From positions 1 through 39,402 of the forward strand of contig NZ_JBBOUU010000004.1 of NCBI RefSeq assembly GCF_038006205.1: a stretch of DNA of 39,402 bases, in the 5' to 3' direction. How positions within the stretch are numbered: position 1 is the stretch's first letter; each line of letters begins with the position of its first letter. Positions 37,817 through 39,402 of the stretch are shown piece by piece. The position numbers were made by a program, and so were the translations under genes. The notes below the pieces were generated by a model. The model had not been told where the DNA came from, searched no databases, and saw only the letters and a program-made list of their open reading frames with translations. This DNA is from Solibacillus sp. FSL R7-0668 (GTDB lineage Bacteria > Bacillota > Bacilli > Bacillales_A > Planococcaceae).

Positions 37817-38194
37817 TTGAAGGTGCATGAGTTGAAAATTTTGCCTGAGTATTTCGAGCAAGTATTCGCTGGAGAAAAAACTTTTGAAATCAGAAAAGAC
37901 GACCGAGGGTATCAAACAGGGGATCTGTTGCATTTAAAAGAGTTTGGTATTGATGGGTATACAGGGAAATCGGTGCTAGTACGCGTTACTTATATTACCG
38001 CATTTAAACAAGAGCTAGGCTATGTAGTAATGGCAATCAAGGAACCGGGATTTGAAGTGTTAAACAGCCTATTTGGTTATGATAAAGCGGCAAATTTAAC
38101 AATGGGGGAAGAACCAATTTGGGTGCTAGAGCAAGCTACCGATGAGGATTTGGAAGCTAATATTATGGCGGTTGATTCAGGGGATGTTATTTAA
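37817..38194 (+). CDS. DUF3850 / ASCH-like protein
   Basis: A 125-residue PUA/ASCH-superfamily protein: VHELKILPEYFEQVFAGEKT, FEIRKDDRGYQTGDLLHLKE, VLVRVTYIT. The fold binds RNA or modified nucleotides. The start is TTG at 37817, 8 nt from AGGGAG; an upstream ATG at 37796 lacks a ribosome site. Common in the right part of early regions; role unknown. Confidence 0.85.
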   Translation: MKVHELKILPEYFEQVFAGEKTFEIRKDDRGYQTGDLLHLKEFGIDGYTGKSVLVRVTYITAFKQELGYVVMAIKEPGFEVLNSLFGYDKAANLTMGEEPIWVLEQATDEDLEANIMAVDSGDVI

Positions 38195-38231
38195 GCATTT
38201 GAACAATTATACGTAGAAAGGAAGAATAAAA

Positions 38232-38468
38232 ATGAATGATTGGACACCGATAAATGAAAAATCACCACCGCTCGGGGAATGTATTATATGCACGGTACAA
38301 GATCATATTAGAGGTCGTTTAGAATTAAGATACCCTGTTTATTATATACAAATGCCTTATGCCGAGGGATATGCATTTCATTTTGGAGAGATTGGCAATA
38401 TCTTGTTACCTGATGTAAGTGAGGTATTGGCATGGATGCCTATGCCAACGGTATATCAAAACGATTAA
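38232..38468 (+). CDS. DUF551-like protein (repeat copy 1)
   Basis: A 78-residue protein with the DUF551 pattern: start WTPINEKSPPLGECIICTVQ and end VSEVLAWMPMPTVYQ. Such proteins are frequent in phage early regions and have no known function. GAAAGGAAG ribosome site. It is duplicated exactly at 38830. Confidence 0.8.
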   Translation: MNDWTPINEKSPPLGECIICTVQDHIRGRLELRYPVYYIQMPYAEGYAFHFGEIGNILLPDVSEVLAWMPMPTVYQND

Positions 38469-38547
38469 TAAAAGCAATGCGCTTGGATGTACGAGCTTAG
38501 GTCTATTAAACACAATGAACAAATTGCGTAGGAAAGGAGTGAGACCA

Positions 38548-38781
38548 ATGTCTGAAACCTTAAAGGAAAAAATCGAATGGATGTTAATGGGACTTTATTT
38601 AACGGATAAAGGAGCAAAAGAAAAACGTTTATTTGCGTATTCAATCGACTTAGAAGAAAGAGCGTTTTATTGTGTAAAGATTAACGATGTTAAAAAGAAA
38701 AATGCTAAAAAGAATTATTTCGACCAAAACCTACCGCTTGAAGATATAGACGAAAACATGGAAATACTGGTGACTCATTAG
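38548..38781 (+). CDS. Unknown small protein (repeat copy 1)
   Basis: A 77-residue charged protein (MSETLKEKIEWMLMGLYLTD, Lys-rich centre KKKNAKKNYFD, acidic end). AAAGGAGTGAG lies before the ATG at 38548; the upstream part of the frame overlaps the preceding gene and is not used. Unknown family. Duplicated exactly at 39146. Confidence 0.65.
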   Translation: MSETLKEKIEWMLMGLYLTDKGAKEKRLFAYSIDLEERAFYCVKINDVKKKNAKKNYFDQNLPLEDIDENMEILVTH

Positions 38782-38829
38782 TATTCTGAGTCTTATAAGA
38801 ACAATTATACGTAGAAAGGAAGAATAAAA

Positions 38830-39066
38830 ATGAATGATTGGACACCGATAAATGAAAAATCACCACCGCTCGGGGAATGTATTATATGCACGGTACAAGA
38901 TCATATTAGAGGTCGTTTAGAATTAAGATACCCTGTTTATTATATACAAATGCCTTATGCCGAGGGATATGCATTTCATTTTGGAGAGATTGGCAATATC
39001 TTGTTACCTGATGTAAGTGAGGTATTGGCATGGATGCCTATGCCAACGGTATATCAAAACGATTAA
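38830..39066 (+). CDS. DUF551-like protein (repeat copy 2)
   Basis: Identical in DNA and protein to the gene at 38232 (78 residues), carried by the second unit of the 598-bp tandem repeat. If the repeat is real the gene dose is doubled; if it is an assembly artefact this copy does not exist. Confidence 0.6.
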   Translation: MNDWTPINEKSPPLGECIICTVQDHIRGRLELRYPVYYIQMPYAEGYAFHFGEIGNILLPDVSEVLAWMPMPTVYQND

Positions 39067-39145
39067 TAAAAGCAATGCGCTTGGATGTACGAGCTTAGGT
39101 CTATTAAACACAATGAACAAATTGCGTAGGAAAGGAGTGAGACCA

Positions 39146-39379
39146 ATGTCTGAAACCTTAAAGGAAAAAATCGAATGGATGTTAATGGGACTTTATTTAA
39201 CGGATAAAGGAGCAAAAGAAAAACGTTTATTTGCGTATTCAATCGACTTAGAAGAAAGAGCGTTTTATTGTGTAAAGATTAACGATGTTAAAAAGAAAAA
39301 TGCTAAAAAGAATTATTTCGACCAAAACCTACCGCTTGAAGATATAGACGAAAACATGGAAATACTGGTGACTCATTAG
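39146..39379 (+). CDS. Unknown small protein (repeat copy 2)
   Basis: Identical to the gene at 38548 (77 residues) in the second unit of the tandem repeat. It ends 23 bp before the window end. Same caveat about assembly. Confidence 0.5.
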   Translation: MSETLKEKIEWMLMGLYLTDKGAKEKRLFAYSIDLEERAFYCVKINDVKKKNAKKNYFDQNLPLEDIDENMEILVTH

Positions 39380-39402
39380 TATTCTGAGTCTTATAAGAAC
39401 AA

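Larger units (their letters stand above)
38201..39402. repeat. Perfect 598-bp tandem direct repeat at the right end
   Basis: 38201-38798 is repeated base for base at 38799-39396, and the last six bases (GAACAA) start a third copy. Each unit holds two genes. The window's left end does not match it, so it is not simple terminal redundancy. Perfect identity means a very recent duplication or an assembly artefact at a contig end. Confidence 0.95.

Noticed and set aside
1-39402. Terminal redundancy between window ends
   Set aside because: The last bases (repeat unit) do not match the first bases; only the internal tandem repeat is present.

Overview
The window reads as an essentially complete temperate siphophage genome of a low-GC Gram-positive host (Bacillota). 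Evidence for the host group: strong AGGAGG-type ribosome sites, a PBSX/SPP1-like head-tail gene set, an ImmA/repressor switch as in Bacillus mobile elements, a sporulation-type sigma factor, and an endolysin ending in an SLH-like (S-layer homology) wall-binding segment. The SLH-like segment and the secreted copper-amine-oxidase-N/Excalibur protein suggest a Lysinibacillus-like or related spore former (inference). No tRNA, rRNA or typical chromosomal gene is seen. The presumed attP (25597-25833) is intact between a conversion gene and the integrase, so the sequence looks like the free, circularly permuted form and not an integrated prophage cut at att.

Layout, left to right. 1-540: two small leftward genes (membrane peptide, zinc ribbon). 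637-20173: rightward late operon with a late-regulator-like protein, terminase, portal, minor head protein, scaffold, capsid, connectors, tail tube, chaperones, tape measure, Dit, a fibre, two small tail proteins, Tal, holin and an amidase endolysin. 20231-22107: autonomous accessory ('moron') region with a two-gene operon under a twin palindromic operator, then a 250-bp gap holding two divergent short RNA genes, then a small acidic protein. 22119-25583: divergent repressor pair, two small genes, a Xer-like recombinase and a secreted MBL-fold protein. 25597-28328: attP, leftward integrase, ImmA protease and repressor, divergent from a Cro-like gene. 28340-39402: rightward early region with an ORF6N/ORF6C antirepressor, an excisionase-like protein, a sigma factor, recombination genes (a RecE-like nuclease and a neighbour of unknown family), a DnaD-like initiator carrying iterons, a DnaC-like loader, RusA, and small genes ending in a perfect 598-bp tandem duplication.

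The most striking locus is 21381-21626. Two back-to-back promoters with overlapping -35 boxes each fire into a short RNA of about 90 nt that starts with a type I-C CRISPR-repeat-like hairpin plus the tag TGGATTGAAA, continues through 24 to 38 nt, and ends at a rho-independent terminator. There are no cas genes and no array. This is the architecture expected of RNA anti-CRISPRs (solitary repeat units), here as a divergent pair, next to an operon whose second gene is a likely HTH autoregulator and whose promoter carries a palindrome between -35 and -10, as in acr-aca operons. The sequence match and architecture are seen directly; the anti-CRISPR role is inference.

Several small genes of fewer than 60 codons are called from ribosome sites and coding potential (6220, 16490, 22758, 29767, 30467). 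Many starts were moved to the ATG/GTG/TTG with the best-placed ribosome site.
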